Shown: positions 62,819 through 63,403 of the stretch, one piece after another
Layout of the letters: the number at the start of each line of letters is the position of its first letter
How positions within the stretch are numbered: position 1 is the stretch's first letter
Source: Euryarchaeota archaeon UBA439
GTDB lineage: Archaea; Thermoplasmatota; Poseidoniia; Poseidoniales; Thalassarchaeaceae
Direction: 5' to 3'
Assembly (NCBI GenBank): GCA_002497245.1
Contig: DANB01000016.1
Coordinates: 1-63,403 of the forward strand
DNA length: 63,403 nucleotides
Program-made: the position numbers and the translations under genes
Notes under the pieces: model-generated
Database searches by the model: none
Told to the model about the DNA's origin: nothing
What the model saw: the letters and a program-made list of their open reading frames with translations, nothing else

Positions 62819-63403
62819 ATGGGTAAAAGAACAAGATCACAGCGTAGAGGCTCAAGTCCTAAGAATAAAGTTTCAAGCCACAAATTCCCTGCAATGAATA
62901 AGCTTCCAAGAGTTAGTGAGGAGATTGCAGAAGTAGTAGATCTGGTACATAGCCCAGTTCACACAACTCCTCTTGCCAAAATTAAGTTTGAAGATGGCAG
63001 AGTAGGTCATATGGCTGCTCCTGAGGGTATATCAATTGGACAAAACATTGCCTTCGGAGATAACGTTTCACTAAGGCCGGGCAATGTAACAACTCTTGAT
63101 AAGATACCTGAAGGAACTCCAGTATGCAATGTTGAATTAAGGCCAGGAGATGGCGGTAAATTAGCACGTTCAGGCGGTAATTCTGCAATTCTAGAGACTA
63201 GAATGGATGACAAAGTTAGAGTTAGGCTGCCCAGCGGTCGTTTGAAAGAACTAAATGCAAAATGTCGAGCAACCATTGGTGTACTTTCAGGACACGGAAG
63301 AACTGAAAAACCATTGATGAAGGCAGGAGCAGCACATTACAGAGCAAAAGCTCGTGGTAAATTGTATCCAACAGTTAGTGGTGTTGCAATGAATCCAGTT
63401 GAT
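62819..63403 (+). CDS. rpl2: 50S ribosomal protein uL2 (3' end outside window)
   Basis: 195 residues are visible from ATG 62819, preceded by GAGGTGA. MGKRTRSQRRG, YRAKARGKLYPTVSGVAMNPVD at the right edge, and the fold VCNVELRPGDGGKLARSGGNSA are characteristic of archaeal uL2. The frame runs open to the end of the window. Next genes would be uS19, uL22 and uS3. Confidence 0.97.
   Translation, partial: MGKRTRSQRRGSSPKNKVSSHKFPAMNKLPRVSEEIAEVVDLVHSPVHTTPLAKIKFEDGRVGHMAAPEGISIGQNIAFGDNVSLRPGNVTTLDKIPEGTPVCNVELRPGDGGKLARSGGNSAILETRMDDKVRVRLPSGRLKELNAKCRATIGVLSGHGRTEKPLMKAGAAHYRAKARGKLYPTVSGVAMNPVD

Noticed and set aside
1..63403. CRISPR array, insertion sequence, prophage or integrase
   Set aside because: No spaced direct repeats, transposase, integrase or phage-type gene were seen; the gene content is that of a chromosome core.

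Overview
The window is an AT-rich (by eye mid-to-high 30s % GC), densely packed piece of archaeal chromosome. Archaeal markers include archaeosine tRNA-guanine transglycosylase, CTP-type riboflavin kinase, archaeal NMN adenylyltransferase, ABCE1, a thermosome subunit, an archaeal-type triosephosphate isomerase, a fused aconitase-X (phosphomevalonate dehydratase-like) protein, a Hef-type helicase, the uL3-uL4-uL23-uL2 cluster and an intron-containing tRNA-Trp. Bacterial- or eukaryote-like genes sit among them: GrpE, type II glutamine synthetase, D-amino-acid oxidase, SOUL and TatC. Lipoproteins with a CMDSDALN...DDGSC motif, large secreted proteins with an acidic/proline tail and low GC suggest a planktonic marine euryarchaeon of the Poseidoniia (Marine Group II or III). 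That placement is inference; no rRNA gene is present to prove it.

Layout. 1-7.5 kb: end of a DUF4396 membrane protein, NAD synthetase, small membrane proteins, SOUL, a TrmH-type methylase, then AcnX and TgtA overlapping. 7.5-14.3 kb: a six-gene unit with two ABC-2 exporter ATPase/permease pairs plus a lipocalin-like and a PH-like protein. 14.3-31.6 kb: housekeeping genes on alternating strands (TruA, RibK, KBL-like enzyme, citrate synthase, UMF1 transporter, TatC, DRG GTPase, NadM, secreted hydrolase, GrpE, ABCE1). 31.7-38 kb: two squalene/phytoene synthase paralogues, SucCD, sugar nucleotidyltransferase, TpiA. 38-42 kb: tRNA-Arg, tRNA-Ala, GSII and D-amino-acid oxidase. 42-53.7 kb: membrane and surface proteins around an intron-bearing tRNA-Trp. 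53.7-60 kb: thermosome, a two-gene redox unit and a helicase. 60.3-63.4 kb: a structured leader followed by the start of the S10-type ribosomal operon.

The most unusual content is the two-gene unit at 55.5-58.5 kb. Two flavodoxin domains are fused to a protein with the SdhB (fumarate reductase/succinate dehydrogenase iron-sulfur subunit) framework in which every Fe-S cysteine is gone. It is followed by an HdrB/SdhE-like CCG protein that keeps only three of ten cluster cysteines. Two other proteins in the window show similar losses: TgtA lacks two of three zinc cysteines and ABCE1 has a rearranged Fe-S domain. Other items worth attention are a tRNA-Trp intron carrying a box C/D guide aimed at C34, a 120-nt multibranched RNA upstream of rpl3 followed by mutually exclusive hairpins, a fused AcnX, a GDPD-like protein with a second catalytic HRG motif at its very end, and a 35-residue eL41-like ORF.

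Gene packing is tight. Genes on one strand often overlap by 1-8 bp, and several convergent pairs overlap at their 3' ends. No CRISPR array, insertion sequence, integrase or rRNA gene was seen.
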